This document shows, piece after piece, positions 1 through 7,262 of a stretch of DNA of 58,011 bases. The stretch is from positions 1 through 58,011 of the forward strand of contig NZ_JAPIVK010000024.1 of assembly GCF_026183675.1 (NCBI RefSeq), written 5' to 3'. The position numbers and the translations under genes are program-made. The stretch comes from Microbulbifer halophilus (GTDB lineage: Bacteria; Pseudomonadota; Gammaproteobacteria; Pseudomonadales; Cellvibrionaceae). How positions within the stretch are numbered: the first letter of the stretch is position 1; every line of letters begins with the position of its first letter. The notes under the pieces are model-generated. The model saw only the letters and a program-made list of their open reading frames with translations. It was not told the origin of the DNA and did no database searches.

Positions 1-810
1 CAGCGCCTGCGCCGCGGCGGAGCCCGGCGACAGCTGGTCCAGCGCGCGCTGCCAGTAATCCCGTGCGGCGCGGTGCTCGCCGCGCTCGAAGGCGGCGATG
101 CCGGCCAGGCCCAGTGCCGTGCCGTTCTCCGGCTGCGCCTGCAGCACCCGATCCACCAGGCCGCTGATTTCGGCGTCCATCTTCGAACCGCGGGCGAAGA
201 ACATCGCCTGCGCCAGTTCCGCCCGGACGCCGGCGGCCTCGGGTTCGCGCTCCGCCACATAGCGGTAGGCATCCACGGCGCCCTGCATATCGCCGCTGAC
301 CATCAGGCGCTGGGCCAGCGCGTAGCGGCTGGTGAGATCGTCGGGATGATTTTCACTGTGCTTTTTCAGCGCGCGGGTAATCCGCGTTTCGGTAGCCGCA
401 TCGGTGACGCCCTGCCGGCTGGCGGCGATATCCCGGTAGAGCGCCAGGTCGTCGTAGTGGCCGGTGCCAAAATAGAGCCCCAGTGCCGCCAGCGGCAGCA
501 GCAGCGCCACGGCCAGCAGCAGTCCGCGACCGCGCCGCGCCGGCGCGGCGGTTTCGCCCGAGGCCTCGGCGGCCAGCAGGTTGCGCGCCATTTCCGCCTC
601 CAGTTCGGCGTACTGGCTATCGTCCAGTGCGCCGCTCTCCCGCGCGGCCTTCAGTTCTGACTGCTGTTCGCGGTAGAGATTCGCCAGCACATCGCGCTTG
701 CTACCGGCGGTCGCGGCGCTGTCGGCGCCGGCACCGCGCAGCGTCGGCCACAGGAGTACGAATACCAGCGTCAGTATCAGCAGGGCCAGCCCCATCCAGA
801 GTTCAGTCAT
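1..810 (-). CDS. ccmI: CcmI/CycH cytochrome c biogenesis protein, partial (C-terminus outside window)
   Basis: The reading frame is open from an ATG at 810 to the window edge, giving 270 codons. The N-terminus (MTELWMGLALLILTLVF) is a membrane segment. A charged linker rich in Glu and Ala follows, then a second membrane segment at about residues 96-115, then TPR-like helices from about residue 155. This is the layout of CcmI, which presents apocytochrome c to the CcmF/CcmH haem lyase at the periplasmic face. It starts 4 nt after the ccmH stop, so the two are co-transcribed. Family identity comes from topology, motif pattern and the ccmH neighbour. Confidence 0.9.
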   Translation of the reverse strand, partial: MTELWMGLALLILTLVFVLLWPTLRGAGADSAATAGSKRDVLANLYREQQSELKAARESGALDDSQYAELEAEMARNLLAAEASGETAAPARRGRGLLLAVALLLPLAALGLYFGTGHYDDLALYRDIAASRQGVTDAATETRITRALKKHSENHPDDLTSRYALAQRLMVSGDMQGAVDAYRYVAEREPEAAGVRAELAQAMFFARGSKMDAEISGLVDRVLQAQPENGTALGLAGIAAFERGEHRAARDYWQRALDQLSPGSAAAQAL

Positions 811-814
811 GGTG

Positions 815-1357
815 TTATTTCTCTATATTCTTGTCACTGCCGCCGAGGCCATCCGCGTCACCGCCCAACAGGCGCTCGAGCCTTCGGCGCTCGTCGTCGG
901 TCAATTCCGTGCTCACATCGCTCTGGCTGGCGCCGGTTCCGCTGCGCGATCGCATCACGATCACGATCAGCGCCAGCAGACCAATGGCAGCGAACACCCC
1001 GGGCGCCACCCAGAGTGCGAAGGTATTGCGCTGCAGCGGCGGGCGGTAGAGCACGAAATCCCCGTAGCGGGCCACCATATAGTCGGTGATTTCCACATCG
1101 GTGAAGCCCTCCTCCAGCAGCCGCCGGATCTCCCGGCGCAGGTCGCCGGCCACCGGTGAGTCGGAGCCGGCCAGGTTCTGGTTCTGGCACTTGGGGCAGC
1201 GCATCTCCTCAATCAACACCCGATAGCGCGCCTCCAGCTCCGGCGTGGACAACGCCTCCACCTCCACAGCCGCTCGCGCCGCCAGGGAGAAGCACAGGAC
1301 ACACAGTGCCGCCGCGGCCAGCGCCGGCCAGTGCGACTGTTTCACAGGGTCTCTCAC
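815..1357 (-). CDS. ccmH: CcmH cytochrome c-type biogenesis thioredoxin-like protein
   Basis: CcmH reduces the haem-binding cysteines of apocytochrome c and works with CcmF and CcmG at the periplasmic membrane face. The redox motif MRCPKCQNQ (Cys54 and Cys57) follows a signal/anchor segment at residues 11-29. The family block LLEEGFTDVEITDYMVARYG and a C-terminal membrane segment come next. I chose the GTG at 1357 because it gives a standard short N-terminus (180 aa) and has a purine-rich GGAAGA about 6 nt upstream. The same frame is open to 1501, but that would run into the tRNA-Val promoter. The gene is separated from ccmG by about 5 kb, which is unusual. Confidence 0.9.
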   Translation of the reverse strand: MRDPVKQSHWPALAAAALCVLCFSLAARAAVEVEALSTPELEARYRVLIEEMRCPKCQNQNLAGSDSPVAGDLRREIRRLLEEGFTDVEITDYMVARYGDFVLYRPPLQRNTFALWVAPGVFAAIGLLALIVIVMRSRSGTGASQSDVSTELTDDERRRLERLLGGDADGLGGSDKNIEK

Positions 1358-1479
1358 GATCGTTCTTCCGCCGGAAATTTGCGCGATTATAGCAGCGCCA
1401 GGGTTCCCGGACACACCCGGGGTTGCGGACCGACGCACCCGATAACTTGTTGAAAGACAAAAAATTTTTCCCGAAGGCG

Positions 1480-1507
1480 TTGACGGGGCAAATTTTTTCA
1501 TTAAGAT
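1480..1507 (+). promoter_or_regulatory. Sigma70-type promoter of the tRNA-Val/tRNA-Asp unit
   Basis: TTGACG at 1480-1485 and TAAGAT at 1502-1507 are separated by 16 nt. The -10 lies about 17 nt upstream of the mature tRNA-Val 5' end. The region is divergent from ccmH. Confidence 0.7.
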
Positions 1508-1524
1508 ACGCAGCTCCTGACACG

Positions 1525-1600
1525 GGGTGGTTAGCTCAGTTGGGAGAGCGACGGCCTTACAAGCCGTAGGTCACAGGTTCGACCCCTGTACCACCCACCA
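1525..1600 (+). tRNA. tRNA-Val (anticodon TAC)
   Basis: The 76-nt cloverleaf has acceptor GGGTGGT pairing with ACCACCC, an encoded CCA end, and anticodon loop CTTACAA, giving anticodon TAC. The T-loop TTCGACC is present. It is the first gene of a two-tRNA transcription unit. Confidence 0.97.
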
Positions 1601-1647
1601 CTTCTCCTCACCTGCCCAGCGGGTTGCAACAGGGAAGCGAGGAATGC

Positions 1648-1724
1648 GGACCGGTAGTTCAGCTGGTTAGAATGCCGGCCTGTCACGCCGGAGGTCGCGG
1701 GTTCGAGTCCCGTCCGGTCCGCCA
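1648..1724 (+). tRNA. tRNA-Asp (anticodon GTC)
   Basis: The 77-nt cloverleaf has acceptor GGACCGG pairing with CCGGTCC, anticodon loop CTGTCAC and an encoded CCA. It lies 47 nt after tRNA-Val and just before a terminator. Confidence 0.97.
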
Positions 1725-1733
1725 TATACGAAG

Positions 1734-1764
1734 AAGGCCCACACGAAAGTGTGGGCCTTTTTTT
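1734..1764 (+). terminator. Rho-independent terminator of the tRNA-Val/Asp unit
   Basis: An 11-bp stem AAGGCCCACAC / GTGTGGGCCTT with a GAAA tetraloop is followed by a T-run. It begins 10 nt after tRNA-Asp. Confidence 0.95.
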
Positions 1765-1895
1765 GTTCTGGACGGGGCCGAAAAATTGCCGGCAGCCTGC
1801 GCAAAATATTTTGCGCTCCCGCTATTACATGCCTGAAAAAACGGCCCGGCGCCAATCGCCCCGGGGCCGCCCGCGGTTTACACAGCATCGCTCAT

Positions 1896-3512
1896 TCAAA
1901 GCGCATCGAGAAACGCCCGGTGTTCGCTGGAAAACTCGTAGTTATTGAACTCATCCCAGTTGATCGACCAGGTCATCAGGCCACCGAGCCCGGTCCAGCC
2001 GGTATCGGTGTGCGGCGTATAGGTAGTACAGCCCTGCAGCTTCACCAGGCAATTGAGCGCCGCGTGCACATCGCCGACAGGCGTAAAGCCACCACCGGCA
2101 TTTACATTGGCCGGCAGGCCGATCAGCACCTGGTCCTGCCGCAGCGGCGGGAAGTGGTAGTCGGGGTTGCCGCCGACGTTAAAGCCGGTCAGTACCATAT
2201 CCGCCATGGCGATATGGAAATCCGCCACGCCCATGGTGTGATACTGGTCGTCCAGCCCGATAATCGCGCCGGAGTTGTAGTGCTGCACCTGCAGCCAATC
2301 GAGCTCGTCGCGCATTGCATGGATGACGGGGAGATAGGCACCGGCGCGCCGGTCACAGCCGGAACAGGAGCCGCCGTAAAAACTGTAACCCAGCTGAACG
2401 AAGAAGGTCTCCGGGGCCATGGTCAGCATGAAGTCATCGCCGTAGTGTGATGTCAGCGCCTGCAGCGCCTCGATCAGGTGGACGATCACCGGCGTGGTCG
2501 GGTTGCGGTAATCCACATCGCCGGCGTCCAGTTCCAGCGAGTGCCCCTCGAAATCCACATCCAGGCCGTCGAAACCGTAGCGGTCGATAATTTCCATCAT
2601 TGAGCTGACAAAATTATCGCGCGCCGCGGCGGACTCCAGCCGCACCTGTCCGTTGGCACCGCCGATACTGATGATCACCTTCTTGCCGGCGGCCTGCTTT
2701 GCCCGGATACCGTCGATAAACGCCTGTTCGTCGAACAGCGGATCGAGGGTAAAGCCGATTTCACCCGGTGCCGCACCGGTCGGCTCGGCGAAAGACACAT
2801 TGATCGCATCGAAGGCATCCGAAACCTCGGCGATCGGGATAACGCCGGCACCGTTGTCGAAGTTGTGCCAGTAGCCGGAAATGATGCGCTCGCCGTTGCC
2901 GCCACTGGAACCGCCGCTCGAGGAACTGCCACTGCTGGAGGAACCGGAACTGCTCGACGAACTGGACGAACTTCCGCAACTGCCCGTGTGCGTCCAGGCC
3001 TCCTGCCAGTGATCGCCCTCCCCCGGCGCGTAGGCCCAGGCGGAAGTCGACGAGCACCAGCCGGCGATATCGCAGCGATATTCTTCGCCGAGATTCCGCA
3101 CCAGGTCGCCGACACCGTAGGCCGTTCCCGCCACATACTGCGGGGCGCTGCAGGACCCGCCCCCGGAGGAACCCGAGGAAGAGCTGGACGAACTGCTGGA
3201 GGAGGAACTGCTGGAGGACGACGAATTGCTCGAAGACGAGCTGGACGAAGAGCCACTGTCGTCGCAGGCCCCGAGCTCGGCCCACTCCTGCCACTCCCCC
3301 GAGTGCGCTTCGGGGTTCGCGCCCCGGTTCCACCAGTTGGCCGAATAGGCGACTGCGCTGTACCGGACTTCTGCGCCGCCGGAGTAGGCTTCGGCACTGC
3401 TCCATTCGGGCAGGCCGGCGCAGTCATAGGCAGCGGCTCCACTGCCTCCCAGGGACAGGAATAGCGCGAACAGAATCCCGCTGTAATCGCGGGCTGTTGA
3501 GGCTGAGAACAT
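1896..3512 (-). CDS. Secreted GH18 chitinase with two CBM5/12-like chitin-binding domains
   Basis: The predicted protein is an extracellular endo-acting chitinase of 538 aa. A signal peptide (residues 1-28) is followed by a CBM5/12-like domain (about 30-83, aromatic residues around NWWNRG), a polyserine linker, a second carbohydrate-binding domain (about 122-178, Cys-rich), another Ser/Gly linker and a GH18 barrel (about 208-538). The barrel holds the catalytic signature DGLDVDFEG, whose Glu is the acid/base. I chose the ATG at 3512 because GGAGA lies 8 nt upstream and the signal peptide starts there. Polyserine linkers are typical of Cellvibrionales polysaccharidases. Two LacI-type operator-like palindromes lie upstream. 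Confidence 0.95.
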   Translation of the reverse strand: MFSASTARDYSGILFALFLSLGGSGAAAYDCAGLPEWSSAEAYSGGAEVRYSAVAYSANWWNRGANPEAHSGEWQEWAELGACDDSGSSSSSSSSNSSSSSSSSSSSSSSSSSGSSGGGSCSAPQYVAGTAYGVGDLVRNLGEEYRCDIAGWCSSTSAWAYAPGEGDHWQEAWTHTGSCGSSSSSSSSSGSSSSGSSSSGGSSGGNGERIISGYWHNFDNGAGVIPIAEVSDAFDAINVSFAEPTGAAPGEIGFTLDPLFDEQAFIDGIRAKQAAGKKVIISIGGANGQVRLESAAARDNFVSSMMEIIDRYGFDGLDVDFEGHSLELDAGDVDYRNPTTPVIVHLIEALQALTSHYGDDFMLTMAPETFFVQLGYSFYGGSCSGCDRRAGAYLPVIHAMRDELDWLQVQHYNSGAIIGLDDQYHTMGVADFHIAMADMVLTGFNVGGNPDYHFPPLRQDQVLIGLPANVNAGGGFTPVGDVHAALNCLVKLQGCTTYTPHTDTGWTGLGGLMTWSINWDEFNNYEFSSEHRAFLDAL

Positions 3513-3647
3513 GGTCGAGTCTCCATTATTGTTTTGGCGAACCTGCACCCGCATCAATTTCCGCTGGCACAGAGCCGATGGCACTCTGGTTGTGACCTGT
3601 AGGCAGATTGCGGACGCTCACCCGGAACGGCGAATACGGCTCTGTAT

Positions 3648-3689
3648 CGACAACGCTGTCATCTTTGGCCTGCACTGACAGCGCTGTCA
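3648..3689 (-). promoter_or_regulatory. Tandem LacI-family-like operators upstream of the chitinase gene
   Basis: A perfect 14-bp palindrome TGACAGCGCTGTCA lies at 3676-3689. An imperfect copy CGACAACGCTGTCA lies at 3648-3661, with centres 28 bp apart. Both sit between the BCCT stop and the chitinase start, about 140-180 bp upstream of the ATG. A CG-centred palindrome of this kind is typical of LacI-family sites. As I recall, NagR (N-acetylglucosamine regulator) sites in Shewanella look similar, but I could not check this. Confidence 0.6.
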
Positions 3690-3746
3690 ACCCGAAGGTG
3701 GATCGATGCGCCAATCGAAACGAACTTTGTCTTCCAGTTCACTTCG

Positions 3747-5192
3747 TCAAGTCAGTCTTCTCGCCAGCACCAGCAACGAGATCCCGCTTCCCAGGACGAT
3801 CAGCACACCGGGCAAACCGGCGAGATTCGCCAGCATCTTGATGCCATCGGTCCCCAGGTAGGTGGCACTGCACCAGCCGATAACCCCGATGACGGCCGCC
3901 CAGAGCAGCTTGATCACAAACGGCGACCCCATCCGTTCGGCCGTTACCGCTTTCATACAGAGGCCACCGATAGCATCGGTATTCGAATCGGTGGCAGTGA
4001 TAAAGGAAACAAGACAGGCAAACACAAAAAATACACTGAGTGTCGCGCTGCCGGGCAGGTAACTGAATAACTGGTAGGCCATGGCCGCCAGGCCCTCGCT
4101 CTGGTAGGCGGCGAACATACTGCCGTCGCCAACGCTGTCAAAATACAGCGTCGCACCGCCGAAGACCGAAAACCACAACACGCTGAACAATGAGGGCAAC
4201 AACAGGTTGACCAGGATAAATTGCCGCACCGTATAGCCCCGCGCAATTTTGCCAAGGAAGAGGCACGACAAGGGCGCCCAGGCAAACCAGCTGGCATAGA
4301 ATGCCGTCGTCCACCAGCCGGACCATCGGCTGCCTTCCGGCTCACTCCACAGCAACTGGCGGGGAAAGAAATCGATCAGGAAGTCGAACAGCGACAGGGC
4401 ACCGATGCGTACAATAAATGCAGTGGGCCCGACAAGCAGCAGGTAGAACAGCAACAGTACGAACACCATCGTATTGATGCGGGCCAGTAACTGTATCCCC
4501 TGGCGCAGGCCACTGGCGGCCGACAGTAACGCCACGGCGACAATAAAGCCTGCAATCGCGGCGTAGATGCCGGGGGATTTCGGCAGCGCAAACAGGAATT
4601 GAACACCGTCGCCGATCAATAGCAGTCCCGCACTCAATACGGCGGACATTCCGACAACCACTGCAAAGAGCACCAGCCCATCGATCACCTGCGCCACCGG
4701 CTCAGCCAGCCCCCGGCCCAGCAGCGGTCGAAAAAGCGATCCCACGGAAAACTCGCAACCCAGGTTGTAGAACGCCAGCGCAAAAGTCAGGCCGGCGACG
4801 GTGTAAATGGCGTAAGGAGCCAGTGTCCAGTGTACGAATACCGTGGACATGGAGAATATCATCGCCGCATCGGTGCCCGGCTCCACACCGCTGAAGTCCG
4901 GCGGTTCGCGGAAATGCACCACCGGTTCGGCCACCGCCCAGAACAGGATGCCCATGGCGATCACCGTGGTCAGGGACACCGCAAACCAGCGAAACGGGGA
5001 ATAGATCCTGGCCGCCTGCCCACCGCCGATACGCATCCTCCCCAGCGGCGAACAGTAGATATAGAGACACAGCCCCAGCAGCGCCACGGCCGAGTATAGA
5101 AACAGAGCGGAAAAATGATCGATGATGGCGGCGTTGACGGATGTGGTAATGGCGACAAATCGCTGCTCATCCGCCACCGTCAAGGCCAGCAC
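3747..5192 (-). CDS. BCCT-family (betaine/carnitine/choline) transporter
   Basis: The protein is an inner-membrane transporter for quaternary-ammonium osmolytes or related zwitterions. Twelve hydrophobic segments are visible, with family blocks GILFWAVAEPVVHF, FVHWTLAPYAIY and FYASWFAWAPLSCLFLGKI. The substrate cannot be read from sequence. The GTG at 5192 is the first conventional start, but it cuts off half of the first membrane helix. The frame stays open and BCCT-like (KHITFWPALAGILLVLALT) for 24 codons further to an ATT at 5262-5264, with no ATG, GTG or TTG in that stretch. The true start is therefore uncertain. The secreted-protein gene ends 5 nt before that ATT, suggesting translational coupling. 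Confidence 0.88.
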   Translation of the reverse strand: MLALTVADEQRFVAITTSVNAAIIDHFSALFLYSAVALLGLCLYIYCSPLGRMRIGGGQAARIYSPFRWFAVSLTTVIAMGILFWAVAEPVVHFREPPDFSGVEPGTDAAMIFSMSTVFVHWTLAPYAIYTVAGLTFALAFYNLGCEFSVGSLFRPLLGRGLAEPVAQVIDGLVLFAVVVGMSAVLSAGLLLIGDGVQFLFALPKSPGIYAAIAGFIVAVALLSAASGLRQGIQLLARINTMVFVLLLFYLLLVGPTAFIVRIGALSLFDFLIDFFPRQLLWSEPEGSRWSGWWTTAFYASWFAWAPLSCLFLGKIARGYTVRQFILVNLLLPSLFSVLWFSVFGGATLYFDSVGDGSMFAAYQSEGLAAMAYQLFSYLPGSATLSVFFVFACLVSFITATDSNTDAIGGLCMKAVTAERMGSPFVIKLLWAAVIGVIGWCSATYLGTDGIKMLANLAGLPGVLIVLGSGISLLVLARRLT

Positions 5193-5269
5193 CAGCAGGA
5201 TTCCGGCCAGGGCCGGCCAGAAAGTGATATGTTTAAGGTTGGCTAATACGCTGCGAAAAGGAATCTGGG

Positions 5270-5743
5270 TTACTCTCTTTTCTTCGACTGTTCGGCGGCA
5301 ACCCGCTCCAGTACCTCCAGCTCTCCCTCTTCAACTCTCGACTGCGCACTGGTCCGGCTGCAAATGCTTGTACTATAGAAGCCCTCATCGTCGGGGCCGT
5401 AGAGATACAACAGGTAGGTGTCCCCCTCGTCGAACGACCTGCCGCACATACAACAGGCCGTCGTTATCCTTGTGTAGAACTGCTTACCGTGGCTGCCCTT
5501 CCAGGAACGGATTTCACTGAAGTGTGTGATTTCACCCGGGTACCCCTCGGATTCCGGGCGCCCGAAGCGAGAGGGGAGCTGCGCCTCCGATATGGATTCC
5601 GCCCGGGCCAGGACCACCGCGGCGGCGCTTTCGACGGAGCTCCGTACCTTTTCCTCCAGTGTTCCCTCCGGAAAGGCACAGGAGCAGGCCAGTACTCCAT
5701 TGGCAAGCGCCATCAACAGCACCGCCATTACCAGTCTCATCAT
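5270..5743 (-). CDS. Secreted cysteine-containing protein, TIMP/netrin-like N-terminus
   Basis: The protein has about 157 aa and a clear signal peptide (MMRLVMAVLLMALANGVLA). The mature part begins CSCAFPEGTLEEKVRSS. A mature CxC start followed by conserved Thr-Arg-Ile and C-C-x-C segments (TTACCMCGRSF) resembles bacterial proteins with a TIMP/netrin-like OB fold. The function of such bacterial proteins is unknown to me. The start could be either ATG at 5743 or 5740 (a GGGGA lies just upstream) or an ATG at 5776, which would add 11 residues before the signal peptide. It precedes the BCCT gene in the same direction. Confidence 0.6.
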   Translation of the reverse strand: MMRLVMAVLLMALANGVLACSCAFPEGTLEEKVRSSVESAAAVVLARAESISEAQLPSRFGRPESEGYPGEITHFSEIRSWKGSHGKQFYTRITTACCMCGRSFDEGDTYLLYLYGPDDEGFYSTSICSRTSAQSRVEEGELEVLERVAAEQSKKRE

Positions 5744-5933
5744 TCCCCATTTCCCCGAATCAAGGTCCGACAGCACTCCTGTGCGCCGATAACCCCCAAT
5801 ACTACGGTGAAAACACCATCTGCCGCCACAACCGAAGGCATTCTTGCAACAACCCCGACGGGGAAGTTTCGCAGCCTCCTTTTGCAGGCCCGCCGAGCCG
5901 GGGCCCGGCGTTTCCGGATAGGGAGGTCAAGGG

Positions 5934-6536
5934 CTAATCGCCCTGCGCCCGGATTTCGAAACCCTCCGCCGACAACTGTTCTTTCAGCTCCGGCCACTGG
6001 TCCCGGGGCAGCTCCAGGCCGATGCTGACCCGGTCGCTGTAGTCGGCATTGCCGCAGGCGCCGCCATACCGACCTGCCAGATAGCGCAGGCGGGACTCCC
6101 CGGCGAAGTCGCAGCGGATCTCGACCCGCACCAGGGGTACAAAAGGATTCAGCTCGGCAGACTGCAACGCCGCACCCACGGCGCCGCGGTAGGCGCGCAT
6201 CAGGCCACCGACACCCAGCTTGGTACCGCCGAAATAGCGGCTGACGACGGCGCCGACATTGCCGACTTCCTGTTTCAACAACAGCTCCAGCATCGGCCGG
6301 CCGGCACTGCCGCCGGGTTCGCCGTCGTCATCGGATTGCATGGTGTCGGGGTTGGCGGGATTGCCGATGACCAGCGCGGTGCAGTGGTGGCTGGCGTCCG
6401 GGTAGCGGGCGCGCATCGCCTCCAGCGCGCGCTGGAAAGTCGCCTTGTCCTGCACCGGCCCCAGCCAGCAGATAAAGCGGCTTTTCTTTTCCTCGATCTC
6501 ACTGACAACGGGAAATGAGGGAATCCGATAGCTCAC
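5934..6536 (-). CDS. yigZ: YigZ/IMPACT-family protein (UPF0029)
   Basis: The protein has 200 aa and belongs to the YigZ/IMPACT family, a two-domain fold linked to translation or ribosome-related regulation. The N-terminal signature EIEEKKSRFICWLGPV is followed by a DDDGEPGGSAGRPMLELL block and a YFGGTKLGVGGLMRAY block, both diagnostic. The start is a GTG at 6536 (or TTG at 6542), placed by family length and a GACGAG purine stretch. It overlaps the end of ccmG by about 40 nt, so it is translationally coupled to the ccm operon. Homologues are usually 200-205 aa, so it is full length. Confidence 0.93.
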   Translation of the reverse strand: MSYRIPSFPVVSEIEEKKSRFICWLGPVQDKATFQRALEAMRARYPDASHHCTALVIGNPANPDTMQSDDDGEPGGSAGRPMLELLLKQEVGNVGAVVSRYFGGTKLGVGGLMRAYRGAVGAALQSAELNPFVPLVRVEIRCDFAGESRLRYLAGRYGGACGNADYSDRVSIGLELPRDQWPELKEQLSAEGFEIRAQGD

Positions 6537-7083
6537 CGGCAAACTCGTCCCAGGGTTGTTGTTGCAGTTTCCGATAGAGTGGCTGCAGCTTGGTCTGCCA
6601 GATCCGATCGTCCACCACCCCCACATGCTTGCAGCGGATGGTGCCGTCGGCATCGACGAGGAAGGTTTCCGGCGCACCGAAAACCCCCAGGTCCAGTGCC
6701 AGCTTGCCCTCTCTATCGGCAATGCTGAACAGATAGGGGTTGTGGAATTTCTCCAGCCATTGCCGCGCCTCGGTGTCGTCGTCCTTCAGGTTGACGCCGA
6801 CAATGGGCACGCCCGTTTCCGCCAGCTTGTTCAGGTAGGGATGCTCCACGCGGCAGGCGATGCACCAGGTGGCCCAGACATTCAGCAACAGCGGCTTGTC
6901 CGGCAGGTCCGCGCGGCTCAACACACCGCCGCCGTCGGCCACGTCCGGCAGGGAAAATTCCGGCACCGGCTTGTTCAGCAGCGCGGACGGCATCTCCTGC
7001 GGATCCAGTGACAGGCCCCGCCAGAAAAGCAGCGCCAGCGCAGCGAAGATGATCAGCGGCAAAAACAGTTTCAGTCTGGCCAT
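6499..7083 (-). CDS. ccmG: CcmG/DsbE thiol:disulfide interchange protein
   Basis: CcmG is a membrane-anchored periplasmic thioredoxin that supplies reducing power to the apocytochrome c/CcmH pathway. An N-terminal anchor (residues 4-22) precedes a thioredoxin fold with active site WCIAC (Cys74, Cys77) and the cis-Pro loop GVFGAPETFLVD. Its 194 aa are normal for the family. It is the last gene of the ccmABCDEFG block. A 165-bp palindromic element lies between it and ccmF, and the next gene in the direction of transcription is yigZ rather than ccmH. Confidence 0.95.
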   Translation of the reverse strand: MARLKLFLPLIIFAALALLFWRGLSLDPQEMPSALLNKPVPEFSLPDVADGGGVLSRADLPDKPLLLNVWATWCIACRVEHPYLNKLAETGVPIVGVNLKDDDTEARQWLEKFHNPYLFSIADREGKLALDLGVFGAPETFLVDADGTIRCKHVGVVDDRIWQTKLQPLYRKLQQQPWDEFAGELSDSLISRCQ

Positions 7084-7095
7084 TGCGAAAACTCC

Positions 7096-7260
7096 CTAGT
7101 GGTTCGTGCGGTAAATTCGGTGACTCTAGCTCACAGCCACAGGTTCCAGGGCAAGGCGAAAAAGCGCAGGACTAGCAGCGCTAATTCAAGCTTTTTCAAC
7201 GCAGCACTGGGACCTGTGGCGAAGAGATAGTGTTACAGAATTTACCGCATGGACCACTAG
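7096..7260. repeat. CTAG-bounded palindromic element, long copy A
   Basis: This 165-bp imperfect palindrome starts and ends with CTAG. The two ends match when folded: CTAGTGGTTCGTGCGGTAAA against CTAGTGGTCCATGCGGTAAA. Inner arms also pair (CCACAGGTTCCAG with CTGGGACCTGTGG). It fills the ccmF-ccmG gap, starting 2 nt beyond the ccmF stop. A second long copy lies at 57849-58011. It has no coding capacity, which fits a MITE-like or structured element. Confidence 0.85.
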
Positions 7261-7262
7261 TC

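Noticed and set aside
1362..1501. Longer N-terminus of CcmH (228 aa)
   Set aside because: The extra 48 residues run through the tRNA-Val promoter region and do not fit the family. The GTG at 1357 has a better context.
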